Shown here in pieces: positions 6,349 through 13,978 of a stretch of 13,978 nucleotides of DNA. The position numbers and the translations under genes were made by a program. Source of the DNA: Bacteroidaceae bacterium. GTDB lineage: Bacteria; Bacteroidota; Bacteroidia; Bacteroidales; Bacteroidaceae. Every line of letters begins with the position of its first letter. The stretch's first letter is position 1. The notes beneath the pieces were generated by a model, which was given only the letters and a program-made list of their open reading frames with translations, did no database searches and was not told where the DNA came from. The stretch spans positions 1 through 13,978 of the forward strand of contig CAAGHW010000081.1 of NCBI GenBank assembly GCA_900769765.1, in the 5' to 3' direction.

Positions 6349-9300
6349 TCATTTGACAACGACCTTGCGTCCGTTTATGATATAGATACCCTTTGTCGGG
6401 TTTGCGACCTTGCGGCCCTGCAAATCGTATATCGCCTCAACACTTTCACAGTCATCTACTGCGGTCTCAACATCCGTAAATGCTCCAAATCGGAAGTTGA
6501 ATGCCGTTTGCTGTGCCTGTAGTTGCGGAACAACAAGATATGCTCTGTTGGCAGAGTTCATGATATGACCACCATTGTCATTCTGACCGCCATTGGTATC
6601 ATCTCTTTTACCGTCGGCTCCATAGTTCTCGTATGCACAATACATCTTGACATCGCCATTCTTTGCCTGCATCACATACACCTTATTGTCAACATCATCG
6701 GTATCGCACTTCACAACACGCTTGTACAATGTTCCTGCAAGCATATTGTCACCAACAGGTGTTCCAGAAACTGCACTATACTTAAAAGTCAAAGGAAGAG
6801 CCGCATCAAGTTCTGCTTCACTCTTAAGGATAACCGCAGTGTTTGCAGGAAGAACGTCGGCAATAGGCTCCATATGAGCATATATGCCATCCACGCTCTC
6901 TGCCCAATATGCCTCAACACCCTCAGGAATCACAGCATCGAAGCCAAGCATAAGCGTACCATAGCCTATAGCACTCAAGGTATATGGATAATGCACCGCT
7001 GCAACATCTGCAACTTCTTCGATGTACCATGCCGAAGCAGAGCCGGCATCGCCGGTGTAACCTACCAGCATGCTATTATAAGCCTGAGCATGCAAAGGAT
7101 AACTGCCACTCACATTTAAGCGTACCTGACCATTTACGCCATTGTCAAGAACATCTATAGTTATCTTCTGTGGAGAAGCTGCAAGAACAACTTGAGTAGC
7201 CCAAGGCGCGGAATTAACATAGCACTGGGTATGCAAATTCTTCAGACTGTAACCATCACCATTCACTTCGAACTGCCAGATATAATTAGATAAATTTTCA
7301 TCATCCGGAGCATCAAAATGAGGTTTATTCTCAGAATTAACATAAATTATTCGTCCGTTTCTATCTGCCTGCGAACATGCCGACCTGATTCTATAGTAAG
7401 CTCTCTCTTCCGGCAGATTTACTTTAAGAGCATTGAACGTCTCTTGCAAACGATTATACACATCGGCATATTTATCTTCGGGTTGTGTTGTATCATCAAG
7501 CAATGTTTTAGCATCACTATTTACTCTATTGAATGCCGACGCTGTTTCTTGGGTATATTGTCCTATATTTTCTCCTGCAGTCTTTTCACCACCACACTCT
7601 TGTTGCAGATTATAAAGTTCATAATAAGAATCGGGAACAGAATAATCGGTTTCATCAAGAATAAATTGGAACTGCGAACCTCCATCACTTGAAACATTAT
7701 AGAATCCCATCTTTTCGCTGGCACCGCCATAGTTGCTGAAATAGAATGTGGTTTCGTTTCCGTCAAGAATTGTAATATTATACCATTCGCTATCGGTAAC
7801 CTTTGTTATTTGCCAATTGTAGCTATAACCCGCGGTGCTTGCTCCCACAGCGTCAACCTTACCGGCTCCTTCACTGAATGAGTTTGTTGCAAGAACCGTC
7901 TCCTCGCTCTTGTAAGGTATTATAAGAACATCTTTTGTCGCATCATCGCCGGACATAAAATACCAAGCTTGAGCACGGTTCAGTCTAACATCGCTTACAT
8001 CAACCTTGCCCGAAGCCTCGTCGTACTGCAAACATTTGTCACCATCACGATTAATCTTAATTTTATAAAGAACGGGCTTATTAACATCGGTTGTTATAAC
8101 AACAGGAATATCCTTCAATTGTTTAGCAAGGTTCAGAGCATTGTATGCTGCTTGCAGTTCGCCAAGAGTCGAATCATAAACAGGCCGCGCAACATAAAGT
8201 TTATTCTTAACGACATTAGCATCGACCATTTTATTATTCGCGTCAAGCAATGTAGATATAGAGAGGTTTGGCGATGCAAATTCATCTTTCAAGGTAACGG
8301 TCTTGCATGCTGTCATTTCGAAATGACTTAACACAAAGAATGGATGACCATTATACATATCATTCATGAACGTTTCCTTTACCATTAAACGTACATAACG
8401 ATAGGCTTTGCCATTTGTTATTACGCCTGATTGATATGAGACAGCGCTCATATTTGCACCGGTAATAGTTGCAATCTCCTCAAAATCGCCTTTTTCCAAG
8501 TCGTTACATCCCTCAACAAGTATTTTCGTCGGCGAGTTATTTGTATTGCCGGCACGAGAAATGTATGCAAACTTGAATGACTCCAAAGCCACGTTTTCTC
8601 CCATATCCACACGCAGATAGTGGTCAAGATCATCATCGTAACTATTTCCGTAATAAGTCGTATGCAAGTGAGTCGAGTTTATAGGCTCTCCGTTTTCATC
8701 GACATCAAGCATTGCCGCAACACCACTATAGTCACCCCCGTAATTATTGGAAGCTCCCGGAGCATTACAATAGATATAATAAGGTGCATTTGCATCATTA
8801 CACTGCAACGCAATCTTTGCCTCATTTTCGTCAATTATCGCAGCACTCTCAACCAAAGTCTTTGTAATATCTATAAGTTCTTTGAGTTCTTCCTTATTTG
8901 TCACATTAGAGTTCTTTACATCCAACAACAAATCGTATTGCTCCTGCAAGGTTGCAAGAGTTGAATTATAGATATCCGTTGTTACATTTTTGTCAGCTAC
9001 AGAAATAGCATTCTGCAATGCCGAAGAGATTACAAACAATTGCTCTGCTGTAAGAGAAGACTGCATATAAATCTCGTTAAGCGACATGGCGTTGGGTGCA
9101 TACAGGTTAAAATCGGACATATTGAAATAACCTTTCTGTGTTGCAACTTCAAAACGCAAGTAACGATAATATTTGTTCAACGTAAGCGGAGAGGTCAACT
9201 CCCATTTTTGGTTTTGACCTGTAGGCAAACCTTCTGAGATTGTTGTCACCTCCTCATATTTATCCTTATCGGTACTTCCCAAAATCTTTATTGATGTTGG

Positions 9301-12300
9301 GCGTTGATCCGAATGGGTACTGTTACGTGTTGTATAATCGAACGACAATTCACTGAGTGCAATGTCTGTACCAAGGTCAATTTCAATATAATGGCTGTAA
9401 TTTGCAACAGCACCTCCTTGCCAAACTGTTCCAAAGAATGTACCTGTCTTTGCAGTGCCGTCATCATTCTTATCAATCAATGCAGCTATACCATCACAAT
9501 CGGATGCTGTTGCGTTAGACCAGATATAAAAATCGGCATTAGCATCGGTTGTCTGCAATGCGACAGGAGTTTCTGCAGTTGTCTTGTCGGCAACCTCGCC
9601 AAGCAAAGACTGCATGTCAGCAATGAGTTCCCGCAAAGCTGTTTTATCCAATCCTGATTGCTGCGCCATCGCCTCTTCAAGAATAAGTTTCTTTGCTGTT
9701 TGGTCGGCAATCTGTGCATCGAGCAAAGGAACACTTGTAACAAGCTCGTTGGAGCTCATAGAGCTTGACGAATTTGTAACAAGCAATGTAGTGAGCAACA
9801 ATTCGTCGGAAACGCAACTCTTGTATGCATTATTCACTGTAACATTCTCTTCGGTAACAGAAGTCAAGCCAAACTCAGACATTGTAAAGAATGGATGTCC
9901 GTTACCATCGGACTCTTCGACTGTTATATCGGTTACCTTAAAGCGCAAATAGCGATACTTTGTACCTGCACTTCCCAGAACAGAAGATTTATATACGGTA
10001 TTCGTATTCAGGACTTCGGGCAGCGGTGTCAGCGTTGCAATCTCGGTAAATGTATCTTTTGTGCTATTGTCAGCATCAATTTCGTTTGCACCTTCAACAA
10101 CTATAGTGAGTGGCATATCCTTTTTGCCTCGTGATGCGGTTGTATAAGTAAAATGGAACAAATCAATTGGAGTTCCCGCATCTACACGCAAGTAGTGATA
10201 GTCGCCATCATCAGAATTGGCATTCCAACGGGTGTGCAGATAAGTTCCTACATTTCCGTCGGTCAGTTTAGTAACATAGTCTGCTGAATAATCGGCATTT
10301 TGCGTTTGTATATATGGCGCATTGCAATAGAAATTGTCTATTGTGAGTGTTACAGGAGTTTCTTTCGCAAGCTCCACCTCTCCCACTTGACTTATAAGTG
10401 TTTCTGTTTGAGCAACCAAAGTAGCAAGCGTTGCCTTGCGGGCATCAATTGTTGCCTTGTACTGTTCATACAAAGTGTTATAAGCCGACTCTAATGCCTG
10501 CAACTTAGCATTGACATCATCGGTTGTGGGCGAGATGCCGTTTGCAGTTCTCTTTCCGTTGAACAAAGCATTCATTGCTGCGGTAACGGCATCTACAGTG
10601 ACAGTGCTGTTGTATGTATCGTTGACCGTTGCTGTGAAACCGGTGATAGGAGTAATATCAAACTCGGCCATATGCCAATAGCCACGATTTGCGTGATAAT
10701 TGAAACGCAGATATCTATATGACGATAGCATCACACCATCGAACTCCCAAGCAGTGTTGCTACTTTGTGGCATTTTCGATGCCGAACCGATATATTTGTA
10801 GGTAACATTGTCGTTGCTACCATATACATCTACGCTCTTTGGAAAATCGTCACCGGCATCCGTACGTGTCGTGTGACTGAATGTAAAACTTGAGAGGGTA
10901 TTATCACCCAAATCTACTGCCAGATAGTGAGAACCCGATGCAGGCTCACTGCTCCAATCGGTGTGGAAATAGTTATTCTTATTACCGGTTATTCCATCGA
11001 CCAGATAGTTGATTGAGCCTTCTGAATCCTCGGGAGCATTTGACCAAAGATAGCCTGCACTGTTTTGTGTTGTTGTCTGCAATGAAAGCGGTGTGCCTTT
11101 GGTATATGTTACAGCGCCAACCACCTCATCAAGAAGCTGTTCTGTTTTGTTTATATACACCTCGAGATTGGTGAGGTCGGCAATCACAGGGTCGGCAGCA
11201 ACGGCTGTTAGATACCAACGAGAAGCATCGGCACCAGTCTCCCAACCAACCACATTGTTCCATGAAGAGTGTAGGTTTCTGTAACCGGCTGCGGGCGAGA
11301 GCTTGATAGCCCACACACCATCAGCCACCTCTTCCAAGGTGTAAAGAGCATTGTTGTCCGCTTTGTCGCTTGTAGCGTTCATTGAAGCAGACTGTTGCAC
11401 TGCCGGTATATATTTGTTGTTCAAAGTACAGATATTATAGACACCGGCCGTAGATGTCTCTACGAACTTCCATCTTGCATCATTGCTTGTCTGGTCAACA
11501 CCACCCTCGGAGCGCACAACACCGGAACCATTCACCCACATTGTTTCGCTTGAATAGGCCTTGTTTTTTATAATATAGGTAAGTGATGGATTGAAAGGAA
11601 TCTTAGCATCCTTGTTCTCCAAAACCTTTGTGTATTCAGCATAGAGCAAATCGTATGCAGCCTCGTAGCCTGATGAAGCAGCATATACCTCCTTGGCATA
11701 GTCAAGAGCATTTTCAAGGTCGGTGACAGCTGTAGGTCTAAAATAACCTATTTTGGTGTATGTATCATCTTTCTTATCAATAACAGATTGTGCATCTGCA
11801 ATCATAGTAGCAAGAGCTCCTTTCTGCAAAGCAAGAATACTACTCTCTGCTTCAACTACATTGTTTTCAGAATCAACCGCCATAATTGTTGCATCACCCG
11901 AAACAATTGCCTCCATTGCCTCGTCACCGAGTGCAAATGTTGATTTGTTGCTAAACGAAATAACTTCGCCCTTCTCGTTGAGAATAAGGAATCCAACACC
12001 GCCTTCGCCACCGCTCATTGTTATTGTTCCGTCACTGTTAAGCGTTGCGGTATAGGTTGTTTCAACAGATACATTACCTGCAATAAAGTCGCTGACAGAA
12101 CCAAATTCAGAATTCGGCTTTGTTTCGCCATATATCTCACGCGCAGTCTCTCCGTCGTGCTGCAGATATGTGGCTGTTTCGTCGTCATCATTGATAAATA
12201 TTATCGACAGGTTCTCGGGATAGCCCATTCCCTTAACTTCAGCAATGGCTTCATCTATCATATCCTGTGATACATTGTAGGTAGAGTTGCTATAGTCACC

Positions 12301-13978
12301 CACAAAGCGGTCTTCCATCACCGAGAAGTAGCCGTGTACGCGGAAGAACTCGGTCAAGTCCTCGCCTGCAGCCTGGCAAGCAAGTTTATAGAAATGCAAT
12401 GTTGATGTATCGCCGGACACATTAGCACCGCCAACCATAGGATTATGACGCAGAAGTTCGAAAAGACGAGGGTAGAACTGCGTGTTGTTACCGGCAAGGT
12501 GGTAGTAGAGCCACAAACGGTAGTATAGATGGGTAAGTGCCCAGATATTATTGGTATATATGTCACTGCCATTGGTGTTGAAAGCATTCAACACACTCTC
12601 CAATGAACCGTCACTACCATTGTAGCGCGATGTTGACATACCCTTGTACCAAAGAGCGACGTTTGCAAAGAGGTTGTTGGTAACCTCGATAAGTCCATTC
12701 AAAGTAAGCAATGCCTGATGCTGGTGGCCTATCTCGTGAGCCGGTCCCCAAGTAGAGCCTGCTGTATTGGGAAGTTTATAGACAACATCAGCGAAGCCAC
12801 CGATAGGATATCCTACGTGGTCGCCACCACCATAAGGATTACCGCCACCTGTTCCTACGACAACACCGTGGTGGTTGAAATAGTCGCTGTAATCGATACC
12901 GCAGAACTCAAGATATGTTTTATTGTCAATTTTGCTCTTGTTATCGTAATCATACATTTCGGCAGGTGTACCATCCTTTGTCCAACGTGGATATAAAGAA
13001 TTTATCCTATCCATCTGTGAATTGCCCACAAGACCCATTGTTGCAAGCTGAGAATAGAAAATGCGGTCCCAAGCCTCCATTACAATGTTTATTTTTCCTG
13101 TTGAAGGGTCGCAGCCCATTCCGTAATCGGACCAACTCTCTGCATAGCTGTATGGAGTAGAAGGGCATTCGATTTTCTCGGGCAACAAATTGCGCAAGCC
13201 CGGACTACCCGATTCATCCTCCAATTGAAGGAGAAGTATTTCGCGATGACCAAGAATTGGCAAAACGCTCAAGTTGGCGCGTGTCTCCATATACTCCCAA
13301 TCGGCATCCTTATCGACACTTGCACCGCTTATTGTTTTCCAAAGATTGTCAGCATCCGTTGTTGCGCGGAAGTCGCCACAGGCATTGTAGTAACCATTGA
13401 TTGCACCTCCTTCGATGTGAATCTTCAATGGAGCGTAATCGGACAATTTGTGATGGAATCTTGTTGCATCGTCTGTACCGGCAGGATTGTAGGTATCGAC
13501 ATTATAGCAGATATACAACATTCCGGTACTACCGGTATAATTTATTACATTTAATCCTCGTTGCAACGCAACGGCACTCTCTGTAGTATTTCCAAATATT
13601 CTACGGCTTGTGTATCCATCGACAATACTCAATGTTGCACCTTCTTCGATTTCACCCTCAACCATCACATAAAGAGTACCGGCAGCCGGCATATATATAC
13701 CGGTGGGGTTATCGTTGTTGGCATGGGAGCTTATGCCAAGCCACGATGTGATATCGCCTGCAAAGCTATAAGGCTCATACATCTGCACACGGAATTTCTT
13801 GGCATAAGTACCATTCCAACCGTCCTTAGAACTATTGGCATTATCCTCGGCCCAACTGTCATTTCTAATTTTAAGGATTGTTTTCTGCAACGCTGCGGGG
13901 AGCGCAATATAATTAGCATCTGCCTTTATATCCTCGACAGACATTGAGGCATAGTCGTCTTTCAACACAGTACAAGCG
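6349..13978 (-). CDS. Giant secreted M60-like metallopeptidase with four discoidin-like domains (5' partial)
   Basis: At least 2,542 residues. The frame stays open through the right edge (upstream codons A-C-T), so GTG 13966-13968 is internal and the signal peptide is missing. Numbering from that GTG as residue 1: an M60/enhancin-type peptidase domain (about 55-550) with HEIGHQHQ (H411, E412, H415) and E428; a beta segment (about 585-705); FIVAR-like helices (711-790); a beta-trefoil/ricin-like segment (796-923); four F5/8-type C (discoidin/CBM32-like) domains at 961-1107, 1205-1371, 1469-1623 and 1719-1888, with helical spacers between them; two further trefoil-like segments (about 1965-2105 and 2188-2320); a beta region; and the tail IYDLQGRKV...KGIYIINGRKVVVK. 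Known M60-like proteins cut O-glycosylated mucin-type substrates, and attached CBM32 domains bind glycans. Cell-surface or extracellular location and mucin targeting are inferred. The stop is TGA. Confidence 0.9.
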   Translation of the reverse strand, partial: ACTVLKDDYASMSVEDIKADANYIALPAALQKTILKIRNDSWAEDNANSSKDGWNGTYAKKFRVQMYEPYSFAGDITSWLGISSHANNDNPTGIYMPAAGTLYVMVEGEIEEGATLSIVDGYTSRRIFGNTTESAVALQRGLNVINYTGSTGMLYICYNVDTYNPAGTDDATRFHHKLSDYAPLKIHIEGGAINGYYNACGDFRATTDADNLWKTISGASVDKDADWEYMETRANLSVLPILGHREILLLQLEDESGSPGLRNLLPEKIECPSTPYSYAESWSDYGMGCDPSTGKINIVMEAWDRIFYSQLATMGLVGNSQMDRINSLYPRWTKDGTPAEMYDYDNKSKIDNKTYLEFCGIDYSDYFNHHGVVVGTGGGNPYGGGDHVGYPIGGFADVVYKLPNTAGSTWGPAHEIGHQHQALLTLNGLIEVTNNLFANVALWYKGMSTSRYNGSDGSLESVLNAFNTNGSDIYTNNIWALTHLYYRLWLYYHLAGNNTQFYPRLFELLRHNPMVGGANVSGDTSTLHFYKLACQAAGEDLTEFFRVHGYFSVMEDRFVGDYSNSTYNVSQDMIDEAIAEVKGMGYPENLSIIFINDDDETATYLQHDGETAREIYGETKPNSEFGSVSDFIAGNVSVETTYTATLNSDGTITMSGGEGGVGFLILNEKGEVISFSNKSTFALGDEAMEAIVSGDATIMAVDSENNVVEAESSILALQKGALATMIADAQSVIDKKDDTYTKIGYFRPTAVTDLENALDYAKEVYAASSGYEAAYDLLYAEYTKVLENKDAKIPFNPSLTYIIKNKAYSSETMWVNGSGVVRSEGGVDQTSNDARWKFVETSTAGVYNICTLNNKYIPAVQQSASMNATSDKADNNALYTLEEVADGVWAIKLSPAAGYRNLHSSWNNVVGWETGADASRWYLTAVAADPVIADLTNLEVYINKTEQLLDEVVGAVTYTKGTPLSLQTTTQNSAGYLWSNAPEDSEGSINYLVDGITGNKNNYFHTDWSSEPASGSHYLAVDLGDNTLSSFTFSHTTRTDAGDDFPKSVDVYGSNDNVTYKYIGSASKMPQSSNTAWEFDGVMLSSYRYLRFNYHANRGYWHMAEFDITPITGFTATVNDTYNSTVTVDAVTAAMNALFNGKRTANGISPTTDDVNAKLQALESAYNTLYEQYKATIDARKATLATLVAQTETLISQVGEVELAKETPVTLTIDNFYCNAPYIQTQNADYSADYVTKLTDGNVGTYLHTRWNANSDDGDYHYLRVDAGTPIDLFHFTYTTASRGKKDMPLTIVVEGANEIDADNSTKDTFTEIATLTPLPEVLNTNTVYKSSVLGSAGTKYRYLRFKVTDITVEESDGNGHPFFTMSEFGLTSVTEENVTVNNAYKSCVSDELLLTTLLVTNSSSSMSSNELVTSVPLLDAQIADQTAKKLILEEAMAQQSGLDKTALRELIADMQSLLGEVADKTTAETPVALQTTDANADFYIWSNATASDCDGIAALIDKNDDGTAKTGTFFGTVWQGGAVANYSHYIEIDLGTDIALSELSFDYTTRNSTHSDQRPTSIKILGSTDKDKYEEVTTISEGLPTGQNQKWELTSPLTLNKYYRYLRFEVATQKGYFNMSDFNLYAPNAMSLNEIYMQSSLTAEQLFVISSALQNAISVADKNVTTDIYNSTLATLQEQYDLLLDVKNSNVTNKEELKELIDITKTLVESAAIIDENEAKIALQCNDANAPYYIYCNAPGASNNYGGDYSGVAAMLDVDENGEPINSTHLHTTYYGNSYDDDLDHYLRVDMGENVALESFKFAYISRAGNTNNSPTKILVEGCNDLEKGDFEEIATITGANMSAVSYQSGVITNGKAYRYVRLMVKETFMNDMYNGHPFFVLSHFEMTACKTVTLKDEFASPNLSISTLLDANNKMVDANVVKNKLYVARPVYDSTLGELQAAYNALNLAKQLKDIPVVITTDVNKPVLYKIKINRDGDKCLQYDEASGKVDVSDVRLNRAQAWYFMSGDDATKDVLIIPYKSEETVLATNSFSEGAGKVDAVGASTAGYSYNWQITKVTDSEWYNITILDGNETTFYFSNYGGASEKMGFYNVSSDGGSQFQFILDETDYSVPDSYYELYNLQQECGGEKTAGENIGQYTQETASAFNRVNSDAKTLLDDTTQPEDKYADVYNRLQETFNALKVNLPEERAYYRIRSACSQADRNGRIIYVNSENKPHFDAPDDENLSNYIWQFEVNGDGYSLKNLHTQCYVNSAPWATQVVLAASPQKITIDVLDNGVNGQVRLNVSGSYPLHAQAYNSMLVGYTGDAGSASAWYIEEVADVAAVHYPYTLSAIGYGTLMLGFDAVIPEGVEAYWAESVDGIYAHMEPIADVLPANTAVILKSEAELDAALPLTFKYSAVSGTPVGDNMLAGTLYKRVVKCDTDDVDNKVYVMQAKNGDVKMYCAYENYGADGKRDDTNGGQNDNGGHIMNSANRAYLVVPQLQAQQTAFNFRFGAFTDVETAVDDCESVEAIYDLQGRKVANPTKGIYIINGRKVVVK
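6352..6435 (-). other. C-terminal sorting-signal-like tail (T9SS type A-like)
   Basis: The last 28 residues (2512-2539) contain YDLQGRKV, KGIYIINGRK and a basic end VVVK. This is the usual form of the Por/type IX secretion C-terminal signal, which is cleaved on export across the outer membrane. Some gut Bacteroidales carry such tails without a full T9SS, so the export route depends on the rest of the genome. Confidence 0.65.
8305..11088 (-). repeat. Four F5/8-type C (discoidin/CBM32-like) domains in tandem
   Basis: Repeats inside the giant protease gene start at 11088, about 10353, 9564 and 8814 and run leftward, at spacings of 245-263 residues. All share an N-terminal (W/Y)xN segment, an HT/W region, HYL.VD.G, a TTR/SR turn, a V.G..D block, Y+Y(L/V)R..V and a closing F.MSEF-like strand. 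The spacers between them are helical and end in LxxL(I)-type coiled segments of the FIVAR kind. The domains are clearly diverged, so this is an old duplication and not a recent slippage. Confidence 0.75.
12685..12738 (-). other. M60 zinc site HEIGH-x12-E
   Basis: Codons for H411-E412-x-x-H415 followed, 12 residues after the second histidine, by E428 in GLIEVTNN. This fits the HExxH(8-28)E gluzincin pattern of M60-like peptidases. H411, H415 and E428 should bind zinc and E412 should act as the base. All are intact, so the domain should be catalytically active. Confidence 0.88.

Noticed and set aside
6523..7119. 198-codon plus-strand frame opposite the giant protease gene
   Set aside because: Antisense shadow; the minus-strand frame has continuous domain content there.
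1..13978. Multi-gene defence or biosynthetic system
   Set aside because: The five genes belong to unrelated functions and sit in divergent or convergent arrangements; no effector, nuclease, transposase or integrase is present.

Overview
The window looks like chromosomal DNA from a host-associated member of the Bacteroidales (Bacteroidota). The evidence is a single-chain PurL, AT-rich start regions without Shine-Dalgarno sequences at most genes, TAnnTTTG-type -7 promoter boxes, and a very large secreted protein whose C-terminal tail resembles a type IX secretion (Por) sorting signal. The family and genus cannot be fixed from the sequence alone.

Layout from left to right. Positions 1-181 are non-coding and carry small hairpins, including a 63-nt tandem unit with two REP-like palindromes. 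Positions 182-1308 (minus strand) hold two short chromate-transporter-family (CHR) genes that overlap by 4 nt. Positions 1309-1599 are non-coding, with two more palindromes close to the upstream CHR start and an unexplained structured stretch downstream of purL. Positions 1600-5301 (minus) are purL, complete. Positions 5302-5480 are a divergent promoter region between purL and a ZIP-family metal transporter at 5481-6254 (plus). A 16-bp perfect-stem hairpin at 6292-6327 separates the ZIP gene from the convergent giant gene. That gene fills 6349 to the right edge (minus) and its 5' end lies outside the window.

The giant gene encodes at least 2,542 residues and is the accessory, niche-defining part of the window. 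It has an M60-like (enhancin-type) zinc metallopeptidase domain with an intact HEIGH...E site, FIVAR-like helical spacers, beta-trefoil-like segments, four F5/8-type C (discoidin/CBM32-like) domains, and a sorting-signal-like tail. This architecture is known for proteases acting on mucin-like glycoproteins. The four discoidin-like domains appear to alternate A-B-A-B, which suggests duplication of a two-domain block of about 510 residues.

The other genes are housekeeping or transport genes: purine synthesis, a bipartite CHR transporter and divalent metal transport. I see no sign that they act together with the giant protease, and no defence system, CRISPR array, transposase or RNA gene. The points most worth a second look are the A-B-A-B repeat, the GTAG-headed REP-like elements found only around the CHR operon, and the palindrome at the predicted purL transcription start.
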